This document shows, piece by piece, positions 6,042 to 11,586 of a stretch of DNA of 11,586 nucleotides (position 1 is the stretch's first letter; every line of letters begins with the position of its first letter). The stretch covers positions 1 through 11,586 of the forward strand of contig JBBDSH010000015.1 in assembly GCA_040905045.1 (NCBI GenBank). The letters are read 5' to 3'. A program made the translations under genes and the position numbers. The DNA is from JBBDSH01 sp040905045 (GTDB lineage Bacteria; Pseudomonadota; Gammaproteobacteria; Eutrophobiales; Eutrophobiaceae). The notes below the pieces were generated by a model that had not been told where the DNA came from, made no database searches, and saw nothing but the letters and a program-made list of their open reading frames with translations.

Positions 6042-6058
6042 TCGGCCTTTCGGGCCGA
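6042..6058. terminator. Hairpin between convergent methyltransferase and ccoH
   Basis: TCGGCC (6042-6047) and GGCCGA (6053-6058) form a perfect 6-bp GC-rich stem with a 5-nt loop in the 46-bp gap between two convergent stop codons. It has no T-run on either side, so it is at best a weak bidirectional terminator or a 3'-end stabiliser. Confidence 0.4.
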
Positions 6059-6076
6059 CATCGAACGCCGCTGTTG

Positions 6077-6553
6077 TTACGGGATATGAAACGACTCCAG
6101 CAAGCGCCAGTTCTCGGCTTCAAGCAGGATATACCACTGGCCGCGGATCAGTTCCGGCAGATCCGTCTCATAGAGTTCCGGTGCGATGCGGTTCAGGTAC
6201 CCCTCCTTGTCAAAGCCGCCGCGCGTGGCGTGGAGAAACCGGATGTGGATGCGATCGGGAGGTGAATAGGACGCATCGCTTTTAAGATGAATGCGTGCCT
6301 TGTCGGCATCCGCCTCAAACAGGAGTTCGGCACCGAGTCCATGGCGTTCCGCGGCGCGATCCCGTTCCATCGTGCGATTGATTTCCAGGCCGCGTTTGTA
6401 ATAGTCGTCCACTACCAGGCCGTCGCTGGACTGGACGGCCAGCCATGTGGTGATGATGCCGCCGACGATGGCGGAGAAGGGAAAGAAGATCAAAAGCCAG
6501 ACATACGGTTCCCGGTACCAGATGGTTTTCCCGGTTGAATGCTGTATATTCAT
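6077..6553 (-). CDS. ccoH: CcoH/FixH family cbb3 oxidase assembly protein
   Basis: CcoH (FixH) is a single-span inner-membrane protein that works with the copper ATPase CcoI in maturation and stability of the cbb3 oxidase. The 158-aa product begins with WYREPYVWLLIFFP (12-25), leading into one membrane helix to about residue 40. The family motif DGLVVDDYYKRGLEINR (44-60) follows, then a periplasmic beta-rich domain ending in WYILLEAENWRLLES. Its ATG (6553-6551) overlaps the ccoG stop in an ATGA arrangement, so it is translationally coupled. It is the last gene of the cco operon. ccoI and ccoS do not follow; instead a convergent methyltransferase gene ends 46 bp away. Confidence 0.9.
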   Translation of the reverse strand: MNIQHSTGKTIWYREPYVWLLIFFPFSAIVGGIITTWLAVQSSDGLVVDDYYKRGLEINRTMERDRAAERHGLGAELLFEADADKARIHLKSDASYSPPDRIHIRFLHATRGGFDKEGYLNRIAPELYETDLPELIRGQWYILLEAENWRLLESFHIP

Positions 6554-7974
6554 GGCAATGGTCCAAGGAACACGGCGTCTTCACTGACGGTTCTTTCAGG
6601 ATCGATCACGTTGGTAATGGTAAAGGTAATCCCGCTGCTGCGTTTCTCCAGATTGCCCTCATTGACACGTATACGCACCGGCACATCCAGCACTTCACCG
6701 GCCCTGACCGTGACCGGGTTGCTGTCGGCGGTCAGTTCCATGCCTTCGATGCCGTCGGCGGTGACGCGGTATTCATGAGGCGTTTCTTCCATATTCAGGA
6801 TCTTCAGGGTGTAAACATTTTCAATGAGTCCCTGTGTCTCCCGGTACAACTGGTTGCGATCCCGTATGACGTCCAGATCCAGGGGTATGCGGGTAGCAAT
6901 AAGCCAGGCAAACAGGATCATAAAGGCCAGTAATACGATGCCGTAAACCAGGATGCGCGGCCGCAACAGGCGCGTTTTCCTGCCCTCCAGCGCATTCTGG
7001 GTGGTATAGCGGATCAGGCCGCGCGGGTAGTTCATCTTGTCCATGACATCATTGCAGGCGTCGATGCAGGCGGAACAACTGATGCATTCGTATTGCAGGC
7101 CGTCACGGATATCGATGCCCGTGGGACAGACCTGAACGCACAGGGTGCAGTTGATGCAGTCGCCCAGACCCTTTGCCCGGTGATCGATGCCCGCACGCCG
7201 CGGCCCCCGGGGTTCGCCGCGTTTTTCATCATAGGAAACGATGAGGGTATCGTCATCGAACATGGCGCTCTGGAAACGGGCGTAGGGACACATGTACAGG
7301 CACACCTGTTCGCGCATCCAGCCGGCGTTACCGTAGGTGGCAAAGCCGTAGAAGATCATCCAGAAGGTTTCCCACGGCCCCAGGCTGAAGGAAGCCGTTT
7401 TCCCGGCCAATTCCACGGCCGGGGTGAAAAAGGCGACAAAGGTGAATCCGGTAAAGGCGGAAAACAGGATCCAGACCGTATGCTTGGTCGTCTTGATACG
7501 GAATTTACGCAGGGACCACGGCGCCTTGTCCAGTTTGATCTGTTTCTGCCGGTCGCCTTCGATCATGCGTTCCATCCACAAAAACACCTCGGTCCAGACG
7601 GTTTGCGGACAGGCGTAGCCGCACCACAGCCGGCCGGCCAGGGCGGTGAAGAAAAACAGGCTCAGCCCGGCGATAATCAGGAGGAAAGCCAGCAGCAGGA
7701 AGTCCTGCGGCCAGAAGGTCAGACCGAAGATATAGAACTTGCGCGCCGGCAGATCCAGCAACACCGCTTGCCTGCCGTCCCAGGTGACCCAGGGCAGGCC
7801 GTAAAAAATACCCAGCAGGGCGATGACGGCGGTGACGCGGAGGCCGGCGAAGAGTCCATGGACCTCGCGTGGATAGATTTTCTCCCGTTTGGCATACAGG
7901 GCCTGTTCAATCGCCTGGTCGCCGGTACCGGTACCCGGTTCCGGGGGAAGCGGTTGTTCGTTGGCCTCCGGCAC
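6550..7974 (-). CDS. ccoG: CcoG/FixG/RdxA cbb3 oxidase accessory iron-sulfur protein
   Basis: CcoG is a membrane iron-sulfur protein required for cbb3 biogenesis, reported in the family to reduce Cu(II) for delivery to the CuB site. The 474-aa protein has several N-terminal membrane segments (about 44-64, 88-112, 165-185, 200-217), the cysteine motifs CGYACP (118-123) and CLYMCP (225-230), and a cytoplasmic ferredoxin-like part with two cluster motifs, CINCTLCVQVCP (273-284) and CISCSACIDAC (297-307). A further membrane helix (341-360) precedes a C-terminal Ig-like periplasmic domain with NVYTLKILN and conserved beta strands. The start is GTG at 7974, with GGAG spaced just upstream. It follows the 97-aa membrane gene after 5 nt and overlaps ccoH by 4 nt. 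All expected cysteines are present. Confidence 0.95.
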   Translation of the reverse strand: MPEANEQPLPPEPGTGTGDQAIEQALYAKREKIYPREVHGLFAGLRVTAVIALLGIFYGLPWVTWDGRQAVLLDLPARKFYIFGLTFWPQDFLLLAFLLIIAGLSLFFFTALAGRLWCGYACPQTVWTEVFLWMERMIEGDRQKQIKLDKAPWSLRKFRIKTTKHTVWILFSAFTGFTFVAFFTPAVELAGKTASFSLGPWETFWMIFYGFATYGNAGWMREQVCLYMCPYARFQSAMFDDDTLIVSYDEKRGEPRGPRRAGIDHRAKGLGDCINCTLCVQVCPTGIDIRDGLQYECISCSACIDACNDVMDKMNYPRGLIRYTTQNALEGRKTRLLRPRILVYGIVLLAFMILFAWLIATRIPLDLDVIRDRNQLYRETQGLIENVYTLKILNMEETPHEYRVTADGIEGMELTADSNPVTVRAGEVLDVPVRIRVNEGNLEKRSSGITFTITNVIDPERTVSEDAVFLGPLP

Positions 7975-7979
7975 GGATG

Positions 7980-8273
7980 CTACTCCTTGCCGGAAGGGGC
8001 GCCGGTCTTGTCTTTCTCCGGTGCGGGTGGATGTGTAAAGAACACCGCCAGCAGGCTGGAGGAGGCGGTCAGCAGCCAGAACAACAGAAAGCCGATGGTA
8101 TAGGCGCCGATGCGGCTGACCTCGGGAAACGAGACACAGTATTTCAATTCCAGCGGGTCAATGGCGGAGAAGAACACGCCGGTGGCGACCACGGCCATGA
8201 GGAACGACAGCCACAGCACGGTGACAATGAGCTGCGGGCGGGGAATAGCACCGGCTTTGTCTCGGATCGGCAT
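7980..8273 (-). CDS. Small two-helix membrane protein in the cco operon
   Basis: A 97-aa protein I cannot assign to a named family with certainty. It has a basic N-terminus with PRPQL, a first helix (about 15-37) ending VFFSAIDPLEL, a short loop with a single Cys (46), a second helix RIGAYTIGFLLFWLLTASSSLLAVFF (54-79), and a charged Lys/Glu-rich tail. Its ATG shares one base with the ccoP stop (TAATG), and ccoG starts 5 nt after its stop. It is therefore translated together with the oxidase subunits and assembly factors. I recall similar small proteins beside ccoNOQP in other beta- and gammaproteobacteria, described only as hypothetical membrane proteins. A role in cbb3 assembly or stability is an inference from location alone. 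Confidence 0.8.
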   Translation of the reverse strand: MPIRDKAGAIPRPQLIVTVLWLSFLMAVVATGVFFSAIDPLELKYCVSFPEVSRIGAYTIGFLLFWLLTASSSLLAVFFTHPPAPEKDKTGAPSGKE

Positions 8274-9178
8274 TATTCGTCCCGGGACAGACTGTAGACG
8301 TAAGCGGCGAGGAGGTGCGCCTTGGCCTCGCCGAGGAATTCTTTGTGTGGCGGCATGATGCCGTTGCGGCCTTCGGCAATGCTTTCAATAATTTTTTTCT
8401 GTGAGCCGCCGTACAACCAGATGTCGTTGGTCAGATCCGGTGCGCCGAGCTGCTGGTTGCCCTTGCCTTCGGCACCGTGACAGGCAACGCAGTATTGTTG
8501 ATAGACCTGTTTGCCTTTCGAGGCAATGACGGGATCGGCGCTCAGGCCGCCGAGGGTACGGATATACTCGGCGGTATTGAATACCTCCTTTTCGCTGAGG
8601 ATATCCTTCCAGGGCGGCATGACCCCGGAACGGCCGTTCAGGATACTGGTCTTGATGGATTCCGGATCGCCACCGTAGAGCCATTGACTATCGCGCAGGT
8701 TGGGGAAACCGCGGGCGCCGCGGGCATCGGACCCGTGACAGGTGGTGCAGTAGGTGGAGAACAGGCGTCTGCCGATGGTTGTCGCTTCTTCTATACTCGC
8801 CAGGGTGACTATATCTTGATTATGATATTGCTCGAATATGGGGCCGTATTTCTCTTCAGCGCGTTCAAGCTCCTGCTCATACTGCCCGATCTGGGTCCAG
8901 CCGAGATAGCCTTTGTAACTGCCCAGTCCCGGATACAGGAACAGATAAGCGATGCTGAAGACCAGCGTGATGATGAACAGGTTCAGCCACCAGCGGGGCA
9001 GGGGGTTGTTCAGTTCGTACAGATCCTCATCCCAGACATGGCCGACGGGCTCCGCCTGTTCCCCCTTTTTGAGTTTCCTGCCGGACAATTTATACAGCAA
9101 TACAAACAGCGCAATGATGCTGAGCACAGTGGTAACACTGATGAACCAGGTCCAGAAACCGCTGGTGAAATCAGTCAT
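8273..9178 (-). CDS. ccoP: cbb3 oxidase diheme cytochrome c subunit III
   Basis: CcoP takes electrons from periplasmic cytochrome c or the bc1 complex and passes them through two c-type hemes towards CcoO and CcoN. The 301-aa protein has an N-terminal helix (about 8-30), the conserved loop ELNNPLPRWW (55-64), a second helix (64-84) and a periplasmic diheme domain. The heme sites are CTTCH (144-148) and CVACH (230-234), with axial-ligand Met in GVMPP (187) and GIMPP (275). ATG at 9178 is chosen over the longer open frame because the protein then begins with the typical MTDFTSGFW start. This ATG lies inside the last codons of ccoQ (8-nt overlap). The TAA stop shares a base with the next ATG. 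Confidence 0.97.
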   Translation of the reverse strand: MTDFTSGFWTWFISVTTVLSIIALFVLLYKLSGRKLKKGEQAEPVGHVWDEDLYELNNPLPRWWLNLFIITLVFSIAYLFLYPGLGSYKGYLGWTQIGQYEQELERAEEKYGPIFEQYHNQDIVTLASIEEATTIGRRLFSTYCTTCHGSDARGARGFPNLRDSQWLYGGDPESIKTSILNGRSGVMPPWKDILSEKEVFNTAEYIRTLGGLSADPVIASKGKQVYQQYCVACHGAEGKGNQQLGAPDLTNDIWLYGGSQKKIIESIAEGRNGIMPPHKEFLGEAKAHLLAAYVYSLSRDE

Positions 9179-9347
9179 TGTTGCGATTCTCCCGGTTATC
9201 ATCCTGTTCGGGTTCATCGTCTTCCCGGAACGGGATTTGCGCGTCTTCCTCGAAGCGTTCCTTGTTTTGTCCGCTCCAGGCCCAGGCAACGATACCGATA
9301 AAGAGGATGAGAACAATCACGGTCCAGATGGAAAATATCATGCTCAT
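9171..9347 (-). CDS. ccoQ: CcoQ/FixQ small cbb3 oxidase subunit
   Basis: A 58-aa protein encoded between ccoO and ccoP. It has one membrane helix (about residues 5-24, WTVIVLILFIGIVAWAWS) followed by a polar tail, SGQNKERFEEDAQIPF and then a highly acidic end. This is the CcoQ form; the subunit stabilises the cbb3 complex and the CcoP interaction. ATG at 9347 has a good GGAGAT upstream and lies 5 nt after the ccoO stop. A second ATG two codons later is possible but less well spaced. The TGA stop (9173-9171) overlaps the ccoP start by 8 nt, so the two are translationally coupled. The gene is short enough to be missed by length-filtered gene callers. Confidence 0.92.
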   Translation of the reverse strand: MSMIFSIWTVIVLILFIGIVAWAWSGQNKERFEEDAQIPFREDDEPEQDDNRENRNND

Positions 9348-9352
9348 GGTCT

Positions 9353-9967
9353 TTATCTCCGGGTCTTCACCGCGGTGCCCAGATTCTGCAGATAGGCGAT
9401 CATGGCATCCATTTCGGTCTTGCCCTCGAGCGCCTTTTCGGCATTCTCGATCTGTTCATCGGTATAGGGCGCGCCCAGATCCCGCAATATCCTCATGCGT
9501 TTTTTGATATCCGTATCCTCCAGTTTGTTTTCTTCCAGCCATGGGTATCCCGGCATGATGGATTCGGGGACGACATCGCGCGGATTGATCATGTGAACCC
9601 GGTGCCATTCATCGCTGTAGCGGCCGCCGACCCGGTGTAAATCCGGGCCGGTGCGTTTGGAACCCCACTGGAACGGCCGGTCGTAGACGAATTCCCCGGC
9701 CAGGGAATAATGGCCGTAGCGTTCAGTCTCGGCCCGGAACGGACGGATCATCTGGGAGTGGCAGGTGTAACAGCCCTCGCGCACATAAATGTCGCGGCCC
9801 ATGAGCTGCAACGGCGTATAGGGTTCCAGGCCGTCCACCGGCTCGGTGGTGGAATGCATGAAGTACAACGGGACGATCTGCACCAGACCGCCGATACTGA
9901 TGACGACCAGGATCAGGATCATCATCAGGCCGATGTTTTTTTCTATTTTTTCGTGTAAGCCAGCCAT
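9353..9967 (-). CDS. ccoO: cbb3 oxidase monoheme cytochrome c subunit II
   Basis: CcoO carries one c-type heme and relays electrons from CcoP to the low-spin heme b in CcoN. The 204-aa product has an N-terminal anchor helix (about 11-34), then a periplasmic domain with EGCYTCHSQMIRPF holding CxxCH at 66-70. Further on is GEFVYDRPFQWGSKRTGPDLHRVGGRYS (91-118) and the likely axial Met138 in SIMPGYPWL. All are characteristic of the family and the length is normal. ATG at 9967 is preceded by GGGAG, 13 nt after the ccoN stop. The gene is second in the operon and the order ccoN-O-Q-P is canonical. Confidence 0.97.
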   Translation of the reverse strand: MAGLHEKIEKNIGLMMILILVVISIGGLVQIVPLYFMHSTTEPVDGLEPYTPLQLMGRDIYVREGCYTCHSQMIRPFRAETERYGHYSLAGEFVYDRPFQWGSKRTGPDLHRVGGRYSDEWHRVHMINPRDVVPESIMPGYPWLEENKLEDTDIKKRMRILRDLGAPYTDEQIENAEKALEGKTEMDAMIAYLQNLGTAVKTRR

Positions 9968-9980
9968 TGATGTGCTCCCG

Positions 9981-11402
9981 TTAATGCGCCATGGCCGGTT
10001 CCGGTATCCGCGCGGTGACGGGTTTGGCGCCCCGGATCGTGCGGATGAGATTGTAGGTCATGATGAACACGCCCAGCAGGAACAGGGCGCCGCCCAGAAA
10101 CCGCACAACGTAAAACGGATGCATGGCCTGTACCGACTCGACGAAGCTGTAGGTCAGCGTGCCGTCGTCATTGACCGCGCGCCACATCAGGCCTTGCATG
10201 ATGCCCGCCACCCACATGGCGGCAATATAGAGCACGATGCCGATGGTCGAGGTCCAGAAGTGCACCTCGATGAGTTTGGTACTGTACATCTCCCGGCCGT
10301 ACAGCCGCGGGAACAGATAATACATGCTGCCCAGGGTGATCAGTGCCAGCCAGCCCAGGGCGCCGGAATGCACGTGTCCGATGGTCCAGTCGGTATAATG
10401 GGACAGGGCATTGACGGTCTTGATGGACATCATCGGCCCCTCGAAGGTGGCCATGCCGTAGAAGGAAATGGCGACAATCAAAAGACGCAGAACCGGATCG
10501 GTGCGCAGCTTGTGCCAGGCGCCGGACAGGGTCATGATGCCGTTGATCATGCCGCCCCAGGACGGTGCCAGAAGGATTAACGACATGATCATGCCCAGGG
10601 ACTGGGCCCATTCCGGCAGTGCGGTGTAATGCAGGTGATGCGGCCCGGCCCAGATATAGGTGAAGATCAGCGCCCAGAAGTGAACGATGGAAAGACGGTA
10701 CGAATAGACCGGCCGGTTGGCCTGTTTAGGCACAAAATAATACATCATGCCCAGAAAACCGGTAGTGAGAAAGAAACCAACGGCATTATGCCCGTACCAC
10801 CACTGCACCATGGCGTCCTGGACGCCGGCGTACATGGAATAGGATTTGAGGAAATTGACCGGCACCACCATGCTGTTGAAGATATGCAGTACGGCGATGG
10901 TGATGATGAAGGAACCGTAGAACCAGTTGGCCACATAGATGTGTTTGACGCGGCGCTTGACGATGGTGCCGAAGAAAACCCAGGCATAGGCAACCCAGAC
11001 GATGGTGATCAGGATATCAATGGGCCATTCCAGTTCCGCGTATTCCTTGGACTGTGTTATTCCCAGGGGCAGGGTGATGGCGGCGGCGACAATCACCGCC
11101 TGCCAGCCCCAGAAGGTGAAGGCAGCCAGACGATCACTGATTAGCCGTACATGGCAGGTGCGCTGTACGACGTAATAGGATGTGGCGAACAGGCCGCTGC
11201 CGCCGAAGGCGAAAATGACGGCGTTGGTATGCAGAGGACGCAGGCGCCCGAATGTCAGCCAGGGAATATCGAAATTGAGAGCGGGCCAGGCCATTTGCGC
11301 GGCGATGAATAACCCAACGCCCATGCCGACGATGCCCCAGACCATGGTCATGATGGCGAACTGCCTCACGACCTTGTAATTATAAGTAGTGGCCTCGGCC
11401 AT
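9981..11402 (-). CDS. ccoN: cbb3 oxidase catalytic subunit I
   Basis: CcoN is the twelve-helix heme-copper subunit that reduces oxygen to water at a heme b3-CuB centre with high oxygen affinity while pumping protons. The 473-aa protein has every expected ligand: His58 (PLHTN) and His345 for the low-spin heme b, His343 in GHVHSG for heme b3, and His205 (WYGHN), His255 and His256 (PHHLHY) for CuB. Tyr249, six residues before the His pair, is in place for the His-Tyr cross-link to His205. These positions run a constant two residues below the numbering I recall for the Pseudomonas stutzeri enzyme. ATG at 11402 has a strong GGAGGG upstream. It is first gene of the operon. No FNR box is visible in the 41 bp before it. 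Confidence 0.98.
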   Translation of the reverse strand: MAEATTYNYKVVRQFAIMTMVWGIVGMGVGLFIAAQMAWPALNFDIPWLTFGRLRPLHTNAVIFAFGGSGLFATSYYVVQRTCHVRLISDRLAAFTFWGWQAVIVAAAITLPLGITQSKEYAELEWPIDILITIVWVAYAWVFFGTIVKRRVKHIYVANWFYGSFIITIAVLHIFNSMVVPVNFLKSYSMYAGVQDAMVQWWYGHNAVGFFLTTGFLGMMYYFVPKQANRPVYSYRLSIVHFWALIFTYIWAGPHHLHYTALPEWAQSLGMIMSLILLAPSWGGMINGIMTLSGAWHKLRTDPVLRLLIVAISFYGMATFEGPMMSIKTVNALSHYTDWTIGHVHSGALGWLALITLGSMYYLFPRLYGREMYSTKLIEVHFWTSTIGIVLYIAAMWVAGIMQGLMWRAVNDDGTLTYSFVESVQAMHPFYVVRFLGGALFLLGVFIMTYNLIRTIRGAKPVTARIPEPAMAH

Positions 11403-11443
11403 TATACCCTCCGGAATGCCGTAACTCGGTAAGTTGCCGCGGG

Positions 11444-11586
11444 CTAGAAACGAAATCCGATACCGGCACCGACAACAACGGGGTCGACCTTGACATCAAC
11501 GAACAGGCTGCCCAGATCCGTGTGCAGACTCGCCGTAGTATCGACATCTATATATTTAACGTCAATGTTGAAATACCATTTTTCAT
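11444..11586 (-). CDS. OmpW-family outer membrane protein, C-terminal end only
   Basis: The last 47 codons of a gene whose start lies beyond the right edge of the window. They encode EKWYFNIDVKYIDVDT, a short polar loop, then VDPVVVGAGIGFRF and a TAG stop. Alternating hydrophobic residues, DVKYID, the (N/D)P-V-V-x-G-x-G-I-G pattern and a terminal Phe are typical of OmpW-type eight-stranded beta barrels, in which the final aromatic residue is the outer-membrane assembly signal. OmpW proteins form narrow hydrophobic channels and are often induced with oxygen limitation. It is on the same strand as ccoN, 41 bp upstream, so read-through into the operon is possible. Confidence 0.82.
   Translation of the reverse strand, partial: EKWYFNIDVKYIDVDTTASLHTDLGSLFVDVKVDPVVVGAGIGFRF

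Noticed and set aside
7093..8103. 336-aa plus-strand open frame across ccoG
   Set aside because: The opposite strand encodes CcoG with all iron-sulfur motifs. The plus-frame product is low-complexity Gly/Gln/Glu-rich, as expected of an antisense shadow.
8273..9316. Longer version of ccoP starting at 9316
   Set aside because: The added 46 residues are Ser/Arg-rich, unlike any CcoP, and overlap ccoQ in another frame. ATG at 9178 gives the canonical N-terminus.
11403..11443. FNR/Anr box (TTGATNNNNATCAA) before ccoN
   Set aside because: I looked for it because such operons are often FNR-controlled. No such dyad is present in this short gap.
1..11586. CRISPR array, insertion sequence, prophage or defence island
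   Set aside because: No direct repeat arrays, transposase, integrase or terminal inverted repeats are visible, and gene content is mostly housekeeping and respiratory.

Overview
The window looks like chromosomal DNA of a free-living gammaproteobacterium of moderate GC. The evidence is the tRNA-Gly/tRNA-Cys/tRNA-Leu cluster (in E. coli the same trio lies beside pgsA), a complete cbb3 oxidase operon, c-di-GMP signalling genes and an OmpW-type porin tail. I cannot name the genus. I see no phage, IS element, CRISPR array or rRNA.

Layout: (1) 1-591, three tRNA genes on the + strand. tRNA-Gly(GCC) is cut by the window start, tRNA-Cys(GCA) is intact, and tRNA-Leu(UAA) is interrupted by a 243-nt group I intron between anticodon bases U34 and A35. 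(2) 688-2429, a membrane diguanylate cyclase (GGDEF) facing a stand-alone HD-GYP phosphodiesterase in convergent orientation, so a c-di-GMP maker and a likely breaker end 74 bp apart. (3) 2595-3030, a two-gene minus-strand operon encoding a ribbon-helix-helix protein and a ParC-like partition-associated protein. It is divergent from an APC-family amino acid permease (3138-4364). (4) 4375-5115, a zinc-ribbon membrane protein with an HEAGH metalloprotease motif, divergent from a class I SAM methyltransferase (5350-6030). (5) 6077-11402, a tightly packed minus-strand operon read as ccoN-ccoO-ccoQ-ccoP-(small 2-TM protein)-ccoG-ccoH. Its genes overlap or lie within 13 nt of one another. (6) At the right edge is the C-terminal end of an OmpW-like outer membrane barrel protein, on the same strand upstream of ccoN.

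How it works together: CcoN/O/P form the microaerobic, high-affinity terminal oxidase. CcoQ is its small stabilising subunit, and CcoG and CcoH act in copper delivery and assembly. The copper ATPase ccoI and ccoS, often next in such operons, do not follow ccoH here; the convergent methyltransferase does. The 97-aa membrane protein translationally coupled between ccoP and ccoG is the least understood member of the operon. The most notable element is the self-splicing-type intron in tRNA-Leu(UAA). Its core (P3-P8, J8/7) resembles the cyanobacterial tRNA-Leu intron and it sits at the same anticodon position, which is rare in gammaproteobacteria.
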